Source: Streptomyces sp. AC555_RSS877 (GTDB lineage: Bacteria > Actinomycetota > Actinomycetes > Streptomycetales > Streptomycetaceae). Taken from it: 64,000 nt of DNA. Within the stretch, counting starts at the first letter, position 1. Each line of letters starts with the position of its first letter. The notes beneath the pieces were generated by a model. The model was not told the DNA's origin. It searched no databases and saw only the letters and a list, made by a program, of their open reading frames with translations. Below, in pieces: positions 18,292 through 28,000 of this stretch. Where the stretch lies: NCBI RefSeq assembly GCF_019049245.1, contig NZ_JAGMUK010000030.1:186001-250000 (forward strand), in the 5' to 3' direction. The position numbers and the translations under genes are program-made.

Positions 18292-19419
18292 TCAGCCGCC
18301 CGCGCGCGGTGACTCGTATCCGCGACTCGCGGCCGCCCCGTCGCGCGCCACGTCGTCCCGGCGGGGGCGGCCGTTCGTGCGGTGGGGGGGCAGATACGCG
18401 TCCGCCGTGTTGACCCGGGGGAGGGCGTACGGGTGTTCCGTGGCCAGCCAGCGGACCATCTGCTCGCGGACCGTGACACGTATCGTCCAGATGTCGTCGG
18501 CGTCCTTGGCGGTCATCAGGGCCCGCACCTGCATGGTGTTCGGGGTGGTGTCCGTCACGTCCAGGCCGTAGGCGCGGCCGTCCCAGGCGGGGCACTCGCG
18601 CAGGATGTCGCGGAGCTTGTCGCGCATCATGTCCACCGGCGCGGTGTGGTCGACGTGCCAGAAGACGATGCCGGTCATCTGGGGGGTGCCACGCGACCAG
18701 TTCTCGAACGGCTTGGACGTGAAGTACGAGACGGGCATGGTGATCCGGCGCTCGTCCCAGGTCCGAACGGTCAGGAAGGTCAGCGTGATCTCCTCGACCG
18801 TGCCCCACTCGCCGTCCACCACGACGGTGTCGCCGATGCGCACCATGTCGCCGAAGGCGATCTGGAACCCCGCGAACATGTTGCTGAGCGTCGACTGGGC
18901 GGCGACACCGGCGACGATGCCGAGGATTCCGGCCGAGGCCAGCAGCGAGGCGCCCGCCGCGCGGAACGCCGGGAACGTCAGCAGCATCGTGGCCACGGCC
19001 ACCACGCCGACGGTCGCGGAGACCACACGCATGATCAGCGACACCTGGGTACGGACGCGCCGGACCCGGGCCGGGTCGCGGTGGGCGCGCGCGTAGCGGG
19101 TGTACGTCGTCTCCACTATCGCGGCGGCGATCCGGATCACCAGCCACGCCGTCGCCCCGATCAGCACCAGGGTGAGGGTGCGGCCGATGCCGACCCTGTG
19201 CTGCTCCAGGAGCTGCGCCTCGTCGTACGCCCCTCTCAGCATGGCGGCGCAGAGCACCAGTTGGTAGGGGATGCGGCCACGGCGCAGCAGACCCCACAGG
19301 GGGGTCTCGTGGTGCCGTGAGTCAGCCTTGCGCAGCAACAGGTCGGTCGCCCAGCCGATGACCAGCGTGAGCGCGACCGACCCGCCGACCACGATCAGTG
19401 GGCGGAGTAGATTCTCCAT
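18292..19419 (-). CDS. MscS-family mechanosensitive channel
   Basis: A 375-residue membrane protein. Four or so hydrophobic segments lead to the pore helix and beta domain, GILGIVAGVAAQSTLSNMFA followed by FGDMVRIGDTVVVDGEWGTVEEI, which are classic MscS. The C-terminus ends in a short polar tail (about residues 330-375). Such channels open on hypo-osmotic shock to release solutes. The start is uncertain: ATG 19419 (MENLLRPLIV) is chosen because it begins just before the first membrane helix; the frame is open to 19473. Confidence 0.88.
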   Translation of the reverse strand: MENLLRPLIVVGGSVALTLVIGWATDLLLRKADSRHHETPLWGLLRRGRIPYQLVLCAAMLRGAYDEAQLLEQHRVGIGRTLTLVLIGATAWLVIRIAAAIVETTYTRYARAHRDPARVRRVRTQVSLIMRVVSATVGVVAVATMLLTFPAFRAAGASLLASAGILGIVAGVAAQSTLSNMFAGFQIAFGDMVRIGDTVVVDGEWGTVEEITLTFLTVRTWDERRITMPVSYFTSKPFENWSRGTPQMTGIVFWHVDHTAPVDMMRDKLRDILRECPAWDGRAYGLDVTDTTPNTMQVRALMTAKDADDIWTIRVTVREQMVRWLATEHPYALPRVNTADAYLPPHRTNGRPRRDDVARDGAAASRGYESPRAGG

Positions 19420-19550
19420 GCCCACGAACGTAACCGGCCCCGGGCACACATGAACATGTGACTTCGCGCTCAAGGTGGGTACGGCCGCGGCACCGGGCCA
19501 AGGCCACCGCCGTGACCTGCGTTGTCGTACCCGGCTGGCACCATGGCTTC

Positions 19551-20120
19551 ATGAACATCGTGCTCTTTCACTCGACCTTCGGTCTCAGGCCCGCGGTGCG
19601 CTCCGCGGCGGACCGGCTGCGCACGGCCGGACACGAGGTGTGGACGCCGGACCTCTTCGAGGGGCGTACGTTCGAGACGGTCGAGGAGGGCATGGCCTTC
19701 AACGACGGGATCGGCAAGGACGAGTTGCTCAAGCGGGCCGTCCTGGCCGCCGCGCCCTACTCGGAACGCGGGCTGGTCTACGCCGGGTTCTCGCTCGGCG
19801 CGTCCGTCGCACAGACCCTCGCGCTCGGTGACGACAAGGCGCGTGGCCTGCTGCTCCTGCACGGCACGTCGGACATCGCGGCGAACGCGACCGTGGACGA
19901 GCTGCCCGTCCAGTTGCACGTCGCCGAGCCGGACCCCTTCGAGACCGACGACTGGCTGAGCGCCTGGTATCTCCAGATGGGCAGAGCCGGCGCGGACGTG
20001 GAGGTGTACCGGTACGCCGGGGCCGGTCACCTGTACACCGACCCCGACCTGCCCGACTACGACGAGGAGGCCGCCGAGGCCACCTGGCGGGTGGCGCTCG
20101 GCTTCCTCGACAGCCTGTAG
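19551..20120 (+). CDS. Dienelactone-hydrolase-family alpha/beta hydrolase
   Basis: A 189-residue small hydrolase. The nucleophile elbow is GFSLGAS (Ser at about residue 83), where true dienelactone hydrolases carry Cys; the acid and base are the Asp in HVAEPDPFE and the His in GAGHLYTDPDLP. The triad is thus Ser-Asp-His. The substrate cannot be told. ATG 19551 begins MNIVLFHSTFG, the first beta strand. It converges with phoD, leaving 16 bases between the stops. Confidence 0.88.
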   Translation: MNIVLFHSTFGLRPAVRSAADRLRTAGHEVWTPDLFEGRTFETVEEGMAFNDGIGKDELLKRAVLAAAPYSERGLVYAGFSLGASVAQTLALGDDKARGLLLLHGTSDIAANATVDELPVQLHVAEPDPFETDDWLSAWYLQMGRAGADVEVYRYAGAGHLYTDPDLPDYDEEAAEATWRVALGFLDSL

Positions 20121-20136
20121 GTCCTGTCACCCGTGG

Positions 20137-21798
20137 CTACACGGGGTCGTACGTCCGCTCCACCTTCTGCGTGCCGCTGCGCGTGCGGTACGAGCGGGCC
20201 CACGACGAGGTCGCGTCCGGCTTGGTGCGGTCGGACAGGACGTAGTAGTCCATCTGCGCGCGGGTGGCCGTGATGTCCAGGACGCCGTAGCCGTGGCGGT
20301 CGGTGTCGACCCAGTGGACGTGCCGGTTGGCCGCCTTGATGATCGGCGCGGCGACCGCGGAGATCGTGCCCTCGGGGGCCTTCACGATGTCGTCGAGGTT
20401 GTCGGAGGTGACCGAGGTGACGACGAACTCCGTGGCCGCCGAGGCGGACAGCGGGTACGTACCGGCGTCCACCGGCACGTCGTTGGCCCACGCCATGTGG
20501 ATGTCGCCGGTCAGGAAGACGGTGTTGCGGATGGCGTTCGAGCGCAGGTGGGCCAGCAGCTCGCGGCGGTCGTCGGTGTAGCCGTCCCACTGGTCGGTGT
20601 TGAGGGCGAGGCCCTCCTTCGGCAGGCCGAGCAGTTCGGCGAGCGGCCTGAGCAGGTCGGCGGCGAGGGAGCCGATCGCGAACGGCGAGATCATCACGGA
20701 GTTGCCGATCAGCCGCCAGGTGGTGTCGGACGCCTTCAGCCCGGCCTTCAGCCAGTCGAGCTGGGCGCGGCCGGTGAGCGTGCGGTCCGGGTCGTCGACC
20801 GAGCCGTTGCCGACGGCGGCCTGCTGCGAACGGAAGGAGCGCAGGTCCAGGAGCGAGAGGTCGGCGAGCCTGCCGAAGCGCAGCCGCCGGTAGGTGGTGC
20901 CGGTGATCGCCGTGCGCACCGGCATCCACTCGAAGTAGGCCTGCTTGGCGGCGGCCTGACGCGCGGACCAGGCGCCCTCGGCCCCCTCGGTGTGGTTCTC
21001 GGCCCCGCCCGACCAGGCGTCGTTGGCGAACTCGTGGTCGTCCCAGATGGCGATGACCGGAGCGACGGCGTGCAGGGCCTGGAGGTCGGCGTCGGTCTTG
21101 TAACGCCCGTGCCGCGTGCGGTAGTCGGCCAGGGTGAGGATCTCGTGCGTGGGCGCGTGCGGCCGTATGACGGTGTCGCGCGTCCCGTACTCGCCGGTGC
21201 CGTACTCGTAGATGTAGTCGCCCAGGTGCAGCCAGGCGTCCAGGTCGCCGCGGGCCGCGAGATGGCGGTACGACGAGAAGTAGCCGGCCTCCCAGTTGGC
21301 GCAGGAGGCCACGCCGAAGCGGAGGTTCGGCACGGCCGCGTCGGCGGCGGGGGCGGTGCGGGTGCGGGCGACGGGGGAGTCGGTGCCCCCGGCGGAGAAG
21401 CGGAACCAGTAGTCGGTGGCGGGGTCGAGGCCGCGTACGTCCGCCTTGACGGTGTGGTCGGAGGCGGCGGTCGCGGTGACCGTGCCCTTGGCGACGATGT
21501 TCGTCAGCGCCTTGTCCCGGGCCACGACCCAGTCGACCGAGGTGTCCGGGCCGAGCCCGGAGCCGGGTGTCGCCTCGGCGGTGGGCGTCACCCGGGTCCA
21601 CAGCAGGATGCCGTCGGGCAGCGGGTCGCCGGAGGCGACGCCGTGCAGGAAGGCGGGGGAGTCCGTGGCCGCCCGGGCGGGCAGGGCGGCGGCCAGCGGG
21701 CCGGCCAGGACGGCGGTGGCGGCCGCGGCCTTGACGACCGTACGGCGGCGCGGGGAAAGAGAGTTGAGTTGCTCGGATGCTCTGTGTCGTCTGGTCAC
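20137..21798 (-). CDS. phoD: Secreted PhoD-type alkaline phosphatase (Tat substrate)
   Basis: A 553-residue exported phosphodiesterase/phosphatase. The N-terminus has a Tat signal ([19 protein letters not shown], then a cut near ALPARA). Family metal-site motifs are [41 protein letters not shown] and [12 protein letters not shown]. In Streptomyces PhoD is made under phosphate limitation under PhoP control and releases phosphate from organic esters outside the cell. GTG 21798 is preceded at 8 bases by a TAACCT -10 box inside a palindrome, with no ribosome site, so a leaderless mRNA is likely. No convincing PHO box was found. Confidence 0.92.
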   Translation of the reverse strand: MTRRHRASEQLNSLSPRRRTVVKAAAATAVLAGPLAAALPARAATDSPAFLHGVASGDPLPDGILLWTRVTPTAEATPGSGLGPDTSVDWVVARDKALTNIVAKGTVTATAASDHTVKADVRGLDPATDYWFRFSAGGTDSPVARTRTAPAADAAVPNLRFGVASCANWEAGYFSSYRHLAARGDLDAWLHLGDYIYEYGTGEYGTRDTVIRPHAPTHEILTLADYRTRHGRYKTDADLQALHAVAPVIAIWDDHEFANDAWSGGAENHTEGAEGAWSARQAAAKQAYFEWMPVRTAITGTTYRRLRFGRLADLSLLDLRSFRSQQAAVGNGSVDDPDRTLTGRAQLDWLKAGLKASDTTWRLIGNSVMISPFAIGSLAADLLRPLAELLGLPKEGLALNTDQWDGYTDDRRELLAHLRSNAIRNTVFLTGDIHMAWANDVPVDAGTYPLSASAATEFVVTSVTSDNLDDIVKAPEGTISAVAAPIIKAANRHVHWVDTDRHGYGVLDITATRAQMDYYVLSDRTKPDATSSWARSYRTRSGTQKVERTYDPV

Positions 21799-21800
21799 GG

Positions 21801-21820
21801 CCGATCAGGTTACTGATCGG
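21801..21820. promoter_or_regulatory. Palindrome covering the predicted phoD -10 box
   Basis: CCGATCAG and CTGATCGG are perfect 8-bp arms around GTTA. On the minus strand the centre contains TAACCT (21812-21807), which lies 8 bases before the phoD GTG. A palindrome centred on a -10 box is the expected layout of a repressor site. Confidence 0.6.
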
Positions 21821-21829
21821 TATGCACGA

Positions 21830-21861
21830 GAGCGGGCGAACTCGCGAAAGTTCGCCCGCTC
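21830..21861 (-). terminator. Terminator hairpin between the DsbA-like gene and phoD
   Basis: An 11-bp perfect stem (21830-21840 with 21851-21861) with a 10-base loop lies about 36 bases after the stop of the DsbA-like gene and 32 bases before phoD. A T-run is absent on the minus strand. Confidence 0.7.
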
Positions 21862-21897
21862 TTTGTCCGACGGTCGCTCTTCGAGCGGCGATCGGGA

Positions 21898-22710
21898 TCA
21901 GGCCTTGAGGGCCGCCTCGATCGCCGTGTTGAAGTCGGCGACCGTCATCGGCGCGTTCTTGCTGTTCGGGGCGGTCAGCGTCTTGCCGTCCATCTGCAGG
22001 GTCGGGGTACCGGTCACGCCGCTGTCGTCGAACTTCGCCGACATCTCCAGCGCCCACTTGTCGAAGGTGCCGTTCTTCACGGCGTTCTGGAACTTCGCGT
22101 TGCCCTTGAGGGCGGGGACCGTGTCGGCCACCTCGATCAGGTACGAGTCGTCCTTGAACTTGTCGTCGGACTCCTCCGGGTGCCACTTCGCCGAGTACAT
22201 CGCGGCCTTGTACTCGAGGAAGGCCTCGGGGCTGACGTTCAGCGCGGCGCCCAGGGCGCTGAGCGCGTTCTTGGAGCCCTCGCCGCCCAGGCCGTTGTCG
22301 AGGAAGGTGGCACCGACGTACTCGACCTTGTACTTGCCGTCCTCGACGCCCTTGTCCACCGTCGCGCCGACGGTCTGCTCGAACTGGGCGCAGACCGGGC
22401 AGCGCGGGTCCTCGTACATGACCAGGGTCTTCTTGGCGCTGCTCTTGCCGATGACGACGGTCGTGCCGTTCGTGCCCGTGGTGTTGGCAGGCTTGACGAG
22501 CTTGTCGTCCTTCGCGGCGTCCCAGTAACCGGGCTTGTTGCCCTGGACGACCGCGTAGCCGATGCCGCCGGCTATCGCCAGGACGGCGACTATGGAGCCG
22601 GCCACGATGGCCTGCCGCTTGACCTTGTCGCGCTTGGCCTGGCGCTCGCGCTCCTGGCGCAGGCGCTCGCGGGCGGCGGTCTTCGCGGCCTGACTGTTCC
22701 GCTTTGCCAT
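21898..22710 (-). CDS. Membrane-anchored DsbA-like thioredoxin-fold protein (CPVC)
   Basis: A 270-residue protein with a very basic, Arg/Gln-rich cytoplasmic head (about residues 1-32), a single membrane helix (AIVAGSIVAVLAIAGGIGYAVV) and an extracellular thioredoxin fold with the redox motif C104-P-V-C107. The cis-proline region is GVTGTPTLQMDG. It should form or shuffle disulfides in secreted proteins. ATG 22710 follows GGAG. It resembles the gene at 52891-53667 in plan and sequence. The next membrane gene (22776-23474) lies 65 bases upstream on the same strand. Confidence 0.9.
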   Translation of the reverse strand: MAKRNSQAAKTAARERLRQERERQAKRDKVKRQAIVAGSIVAVLAIAGGIGYAVVQGNKPGYWDAAKDDKLVKPANTTGTNGTTVVIGKSSAKKTLVMYEDPRCPVCAQFEQTVGATVDKGVEDGKYKVEYVGATFLDNGLGGEGSKNALSALGAALNVSPEAFLEYKAAMYSAKWHPEESDDKFKDDSYLIEVADTVPALKGNAKFQNAVKNGTFDKWALEMSAKFDDSGVTGTPTLQMDGKTLTAPNSKNAPMTVADFNTAIEAALKA

Positions 22711-22775
22711 GGGTGATCTCCGTAAGGGGACGCGCACACGTCGTGTGCGGAATACGTATGGGGGACTGGTGGTGC

Positions 22776-23474
22776 TCAGGCGGAAGCGACCGAGCACGGC
22801 GGTCCACGCCGTCCCAGGGAGTGCACGAGGATCCGCTCGCGCGCGGTGGTCGTACGGCGGCCGGGGCGCTGCGGGCGGCACACGGAGGGCGAGGGCCCCG
22901 CGGTCACGGTCACCGCGGTGACCGCCAGCAGCAGCGGCCGGAAGGTGGTCGCGGTCATCGCCCGCAGCAGCTGGGCCAGCGCGCGCTCGCCGCGGCGCAG
23001 CCAGGCGGCGGCCAGCAGGCCGACGCCGACGTGTGCGCCGAGCAGCAGCCAGGCGGTCGCCGGGTCGGCGTGGGCGAGCAGACCGCCGAGGCGGTCGGGG
23101 CCGGCGCCCGTCGCCCGGGCCAGCGGGGCGCCGACACTGGTGCCGTCGCCGCACAGCAGGTCGAGGCCGACGGAGCGCAGCGGGCCGGCGACCGGGCCGC
23201 CGGCGGCGCCGTAGCAGACGTGCTGGCCGGTGGTGAAGACGGTGTCGGCGGCCAGCTCCAGCGGGATCAGCAGGGCGGCGATCCGGCCGAAGCCGCGCTC
23301 GCCGCCGGCCAGCGCGTAGGCGAGGGCGAACACGGCGGCGGCGATCACGACCACCGTGTTCAGCGGCAGCGGGGCCCGGGACAGCAGGACGTGCGACGCG
23401 GTGCTGAGCGTCACGACGAGTGCCGTGAACAGCGCCGCGCGAACGGCTCTGAGCTGGGTCCCGGATATGTCCAT
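22776..23474 (-). CDS. Uncharacterised integral membrane protein
   Basis: A 232-residue protein that I cannot assign to a named family. It has about four or five hydrophobic segments (residues 12-30, 38-57, 64-82, about 140-160 and 178-195), a conserved-looking HVCYGAAGG stretch, a Cys at LDLLCGDG and a polar Arg/Pro tail. It lies upstream of the DsbA-like gene on the same strand, and its three scattered cysteines do not form the CXXC of VKOR-type DsbA partners, so a redox role is only a possibility. ATG 23474 begins MDISGTQLRAVRA. Confidence 0.75.
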   Translation of the reverse strand: MDISGTQLRAVRAALFTALVVTLSTASHVLLSRAPLPLNTVVVIAAAVFALAYALAGGERGFGRIAALLIPLELAADTVFTTGQHVCYGAAGGPVAGPLRSVGLDLLCGDGTSVGAPLARATGAGPDRLGGLLAHADPATAWLLLGAHVGVGLLAAAWLRRGERALAQLLRAMTATTFRPLLLAVTAVTVTAGPSPSVCRPQRPGRRTTTARERILVHSLGRRGPPCSVASA

Positions 23475-23542
23475 AGCGGAGGAGAGTCTGTCACGCGGGC
23501 CTGTAAGGGACCCCTAAAGGGTTCCTGTGCGCGGCCGTTCCG

Positions 23543-24877
23543 TCACAGACCTGGAATCCGGCCGTTGCGGAACAGGTCCACGAAGATCTGGTGGTCGGTA
23601 CGCGCGCGTGCGCCGTAGCCGTGCGCGAAGTCGACCAGGAGATCCGCCAGGCCGGCGCCGTCGTCGGAGTCCGCCGCGAGGGCCGCGTCGATGGCCCGCT
23701 CGGTGGAGAAGGGCACCAGGGACTCGCCGGACTGGTCGTCCGCCGCCGAGTGCATGGTGGCGGTCGCCCGGCCCAGGTCGGCGACGACCGCGGCGATCTC
23801 CTCCGGGTCGTCGATGTCGCCCCAGTCGAGGTCCACGGCGTACGGCGAGACCTCGGCGACCAGCTGGCCCGTGCCGCTCAGCTCGGTCCAGCCCAGCCAC
23901 GGGTCGGCGTGTGCCTGGAGGGCACGCTGCGAGATCACCGTGCGGTGGCCCTCGTGCTGGAAGTAGTCCCGGATCGCCGGGTCCGTGATGTGACGGGAGA
24001 CCGCCGGGGTCTGGGCCTGCTTGATGTAGATCACGACGTCGTTCTCCAGGGCGTCGCTGTGGCCCTCCAGGAGGATGTTGTACGACGGCAGCCCGGCCGA
24101 GCCGATGCCGATGCCGCGGCGGCCGACGACGTCCTTCACGCGGTACGAGTCCGGGCGGGCCAGGGACGAGTCCGGCAGCGTCTCCAGGTAGCCGTCGAAG
24201 GCGGCGAGGACCTTGTAGCGGGTGGCCGCGTCCAGCTCGATGGAGCCGCCGCCCGGGGCGAACCGGCGTTCGAAATCACGGATATCGGTCATCGAGTCGA
24301 GCAGGCCGAAGCGGGTCAGCGAGCGGGCGTCGCGCAGCGCGTCCAGGAGCGGGCCCTGGGCGGTGTCCAGCGTGAAGGGCGGCACCTCGTCGCTCTTGGC
24401 GCCGGTGGCCAGGGCGTGGATCCGCTCGCGGTACGCGCCCGCGTAAACCTGCACCAGCTCGGTGATCTGGTCGTCGCCGAGCGCCTTCGCGTACCCGATC
24501 AGGGCGATGGAGGCGGAGAAGCGCTTGAGGTCCCACGTGAAGGGGCCGACGTACGCCTCGTCGAAGTCGTTGACGTTGAAGATCAGCCGGCCCTGGGCGT
24601 CCATGTACGTGCCGAAGTTCTCCGCGTGCAGGTCGCCGTGGATCCACACGCGGGAGGTGCGCTCGTCCAGGTAGGGGCCGCCCCGCTTCTCGGCGTCGAG
24701 ATCGTGGTAGAAGAGGCACGCCGTGCCCCGGTAGAACGCGAACGCCGAAGCCGCCATCTTGCGGAACTTCACGCGGAACGCCGCCGGGTCGGCGGCCAGG
24801 AGCTGGCCGAAGGCGGTGTCGAAGACGGCAAGGATCTCCTCGCCGCGGTGCTCGTCGTTGAGCTGCGGGACCGACAT
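23543..24877 (-). CDS. DUF2252-family protein (aminoglycoside-phosphotransferase-like fold)
   Basis: A 444-residue soluble protein. It shows kinase-like motifs WIHGDLHAENFGTY (about residue 78) and NVNDFDEAYVGPFTWDLKR (about 100), matching the catalytic HGDLH and metal-binding DFD of phosphotransferase folds; the family function is unknown. ATG 24877 follows AGGAGG; the frame is open for 70 further codons upstream, but these overlap the divergent dnaE promoter and look non-coding. The end LFRNGRIPGL is typical of the family. Confidence 0.88.
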   Translation of the reverse strand: MSVPQLNDEHRGEEILAVFDTAFGQLLAADPAAFRVKFRKMAASAFAFYRGTACLFYHDLDAEKRGGPYLDERTSRVWIHGDLHAENFGTYMDAQGRLIFNVNDFDEAYVGPFTWDLKRFSASIALIGYAKALGDDQITELVQVYAGAYRERIHALATGAKSDEVPPFTLDTAQGPLLDALRDARSLTRFGLLDSMTDIRDFERRFAPGGGSIELDAATRYKVLAAFDGYLETLPDSSLARPDSYRVKDVVGRRGIGIGSAGLPSYNILLEGHSDALENDVVIYIKQAQTPAVSRHITDPAIRDYFQHEGHRTVISQRALQAHADPWLGWTELSGTGQLVAEVSPYAVDLDWGDIDDPEEIAAVVADLGRATATMHSAADDQSGESLVPFSTERAIDAALAADSDDGAGLADLLVDFAHGYGARARTDHQIFVDLFRNGRIPGL

Positions 24878-25090
24878 CGCTGAGTGCCTCCTGGTGCAGG
24901 TGGTGCGTGATATGGGGGGCGGATCGCCCGTCTTCTTGCAACGTGTGACGGTACGCGGGAGTGCCCGCGACTCCTCCCCGAAGGTACGGGGGAGACGCCT
25001 CCTGGTGTCAGTGCCGAGGCATAGACTTCGACGCTGTCCCCCCAGACTGTCCGCAGCCTGTCGCCGAGCGTTTTCCATGGAGGCCACGCC

Positions 25091-28000
25091 GTGTCAAAGC
25101 CGCCGTTCACGCACCTGCACGTCCACACCCAGTACTCGCTGCTGGACGGTGCCGCGCGGCTCAAGGACATGTTCAACGCGTGCAACGAGATGGGCATGAC
25201 CCACATCGCGATGTCCGACCACGGCAACCTGCACGGGGCGTACGACTTCTTCCACACCGCGAAGAAGGCGGGGGTCACCCCGATCATCGGCATCGAGGCG
25301 TATGTCGCGCCCGAGTCCCGGCGCAACAAGCGCAAGATCCAGTGGGGCCAGCCGCACCAGAAGCGGGACGACGTCTCCGGTTCGGGTGGTTACACCCACA
25401 AGACGATCTGGGCGGCCAACGCCAAGGGCCTGCACAACCTCTTCAAGCTCTCCTCGGACGCGTACGCCGAGGGCTGGCTGCAGAAGTGGCCCCGGATGGA
25501 CAAGGAGACCATCTCCCAGTGGTCCGAGGGGCTCATCGCCTCCACCGGCTGCCCCTCCGGCGAGCTCCAGACCCGGCTGCGGCTCGGCCAGTTCGACGAG
25601 GCGCTGAAGGCGGCCTCCGAGTACCAGGACATCTTCGGCAAGGACCGGTACTTCCTGGAGCTGATGGACCACGGCATCGAGATCGAGCACCGGGTCCGCG
25701 ACGGCCTGCTGGAGATCGGCAAGAAGCTCGGCATCCCGCCGCTGGTCACCAACGACTCGCACTACACGTACGCGCACGAGTCGGTCGCGCATGACGCGCT
25801 GCTGTGCATCCAGACCGGCAAGAACCTCTCCGACCCGGACCGCTTCCGCTTCGACGGCACCGGCTACTACCTGAAGTCCACGGACGAGATGTACGCCATC
25901 GACTCCTCGGACGCCTGGCAGGAGGGCTGCGCCAACACCCTCCTGGTGGCCGAGCAGATCGACACGGCCGGCATGTTCGAGGCGAAGAACCTCATGCCGA
26001 AGTTCGACATCCCCGAGGGCTTCACCGAGGTCACCTGGTTCAAGGAGGAGGTCCGCCGGGGGATGGAGCGCCGCTTCCCGGGCGGCGTCCCCGAGGACCG
26101 GCAGAAGCAGGTCGAGTACGAGATGGACGTCATCATCCAGATGGGGTTCCCGGGCTACTTCCTCGTCGTCGCCGACTTCATCATGTGGGCCAAGAACCAG
26201 GGCATCGCGGTCGGCCCCGGCCGAGGCTCCGCGGCCGGCTCGATCGTCGCGTACGCCATGGGCATCACCGACCTCGACCCGATCCCGCACGGCCTGATCT
26301 TCGAGCGGTTCCTCAACCCCGAGCGCGTCTCCATGCCCGATGTCGACATCGACTTCGACGAGCGTCGGCGCGTCGAGGTGATCCGGTACGTGACCGAGAA
26401 GTACGGCGCCGACAAGGTCGCCATGATCGGCACCTACGGCAAGATCAAGGCGAAGAACGCCATCAAGGACTCCGCGCGCGTGCTGGGCTACCCGTACGCG
26501 ATGGGGGACCGCCTCACCAAGGCGATGCCGGCCGACGTCCTGGGCAAGGGCATCGACCTGAACGGCATCACCGACCCCTCGCACCCCCGCTACAGCGAGG
26601 CGGGCGAGATCCGGGCGATGTACGAGAACGAGCCGGACGTGAAGAAGGTCATCGACACCGCCAAGGGCGTCGAGGGCCTGGTCCGGCAGATGGGTGTGCA
26701 CGCGGCCGGCGTGATCATGTCCAGCGAACCCATCGTCGACCACGCCCCCATCTGGGTGCGGCACACCGACGGCGTGACCATCACCCAGTGGGACTACCCC
26801 CAGTGCGAGTCGCTGGGCCTGCTGAAGATGGACTTCCTGGGCCTGCGCAACCTCACGATCATGGACGACGCCATCAAGATGGTGAAGGCCAACAAGGGCG
26901 TCGACCTGGAGATGCTCGCCCTCCCGCTGGACGACCCCAAGACCTTCGAACTGCTCTGCCGCGGTGACACCCTCGGCGTCTTCCAGTTCGACGGCGGCCC
27001 GATGCGCTCGCTGCTCCGCCAGATGCAGCCCGACAACTTCGAGGACATCTCCGCCGTCTCGGCCCTGTACCGGCCGGGCCCGATGGGCATGAACTCGCAC
27101 ATCAACTACGCGGAGCGCAAGAACGGCCGCCAGGAGATCACGCCGATCCACAAGGAGCTGGAGGAGCCCCTGGAAGAGGTCCTGGCCGTCACCTACGGCC
27201 TGATCGTCTACCAGGAGCAGGTCCAGAAGGCCGCCCAGATCATCGCCGGGTACTCGCTCGGCGAGGCCGACATCCTCCGCCGGGTGATGGGCAAGAAGAA
27301 GCCCGACGAGCTGGCGAAGAACTTCGTCCTCTTCCAGGAGGGCGCCAAGAAGAAGGGGTACAGCGACGAGGCCATCCAGGCCCTGTGGGACGTGCTGGTC
27401 CCCTTCGCCGGATACGCGTTCAACAAGGCCCACTCGGCCGCGTACGGACTGGTCTCGTACTGGACGGCGTACCTGAAGGCGAACTACCCCGCCGAGTACA
27501 TGGCCGCGCTGCTCACCTCGGTCAAGGACGACAAGGACAAGTCGGCCGTCTACCTCAACGAGTGTCGGCGCATGGGCATCAAGGTGCTTCCGCCGAACGT
27601 CAACGAGTCGATGTCCAACTTCGCCGCGCAGGGCGACGACGTGATCCTCTTCGGCCTCTCCGCGGTGCGCAACGTCGGTACGAACGTGGTCGAGTCGATC
27701 ATCAAGAGCCGCAATGCCAAGGGCAAGTACGCGTCCTTCCCCGACTACCTCGACAAGGTCGAGGCGGTCGTCTGCAACAAGCGCACCACCGAATCGCTGA
27801 TCAAGGCGGGTGCCTTCGACAGCATGGGGCACACCCGCAAGGGCCTCACCGCGCACTTCGAGCCGATGATCGACAACGTGGTGGCGGTCAAGCGCAAGGA
27901 GGCCGAGGGCCAGTTCGACCTCTTCGGCGGCATGGGCGAGGAGGAGACGAGCGAGCCCGGCTTCGGGCTCGACGTGGAGTTCACGACCGACGAGTGGGAC

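Noticed and set aside
20293..21816. A 507-codon frame antisense to phoD
   Set aside because: PhoD on the other strand has a Tat signal and full catalytic motifs; the antisense frame is glycine/valine-rich noise.
21796..21861. PHO box (PhoP site) upstream of phoD
   Set aside because: One GTTCGCC-like unit lies in the terminator arm, but no 11-bp direct repeat array was seen.
22776..23474. VKOR-type partner for the adjacent DsbA-like protein
   Set aside because: The membrane count is roughly right but there is no CXXC motif or conserved Ser/Cys loop.
23507..23528. Terminator of the DUF2252 gene (AGGAACCC...GGGGTCCCT)
   Set aside because: The stem has a mismatch and is short; not strong enough to list.
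24878..25087. 70-codon N-terminal extension of the DUF2252 protein
   Set aside because: It overlaps the dnaE upstream region, is Arg/Thr-rich without domain similarity, and ATG 24877 has a good ribosome site.
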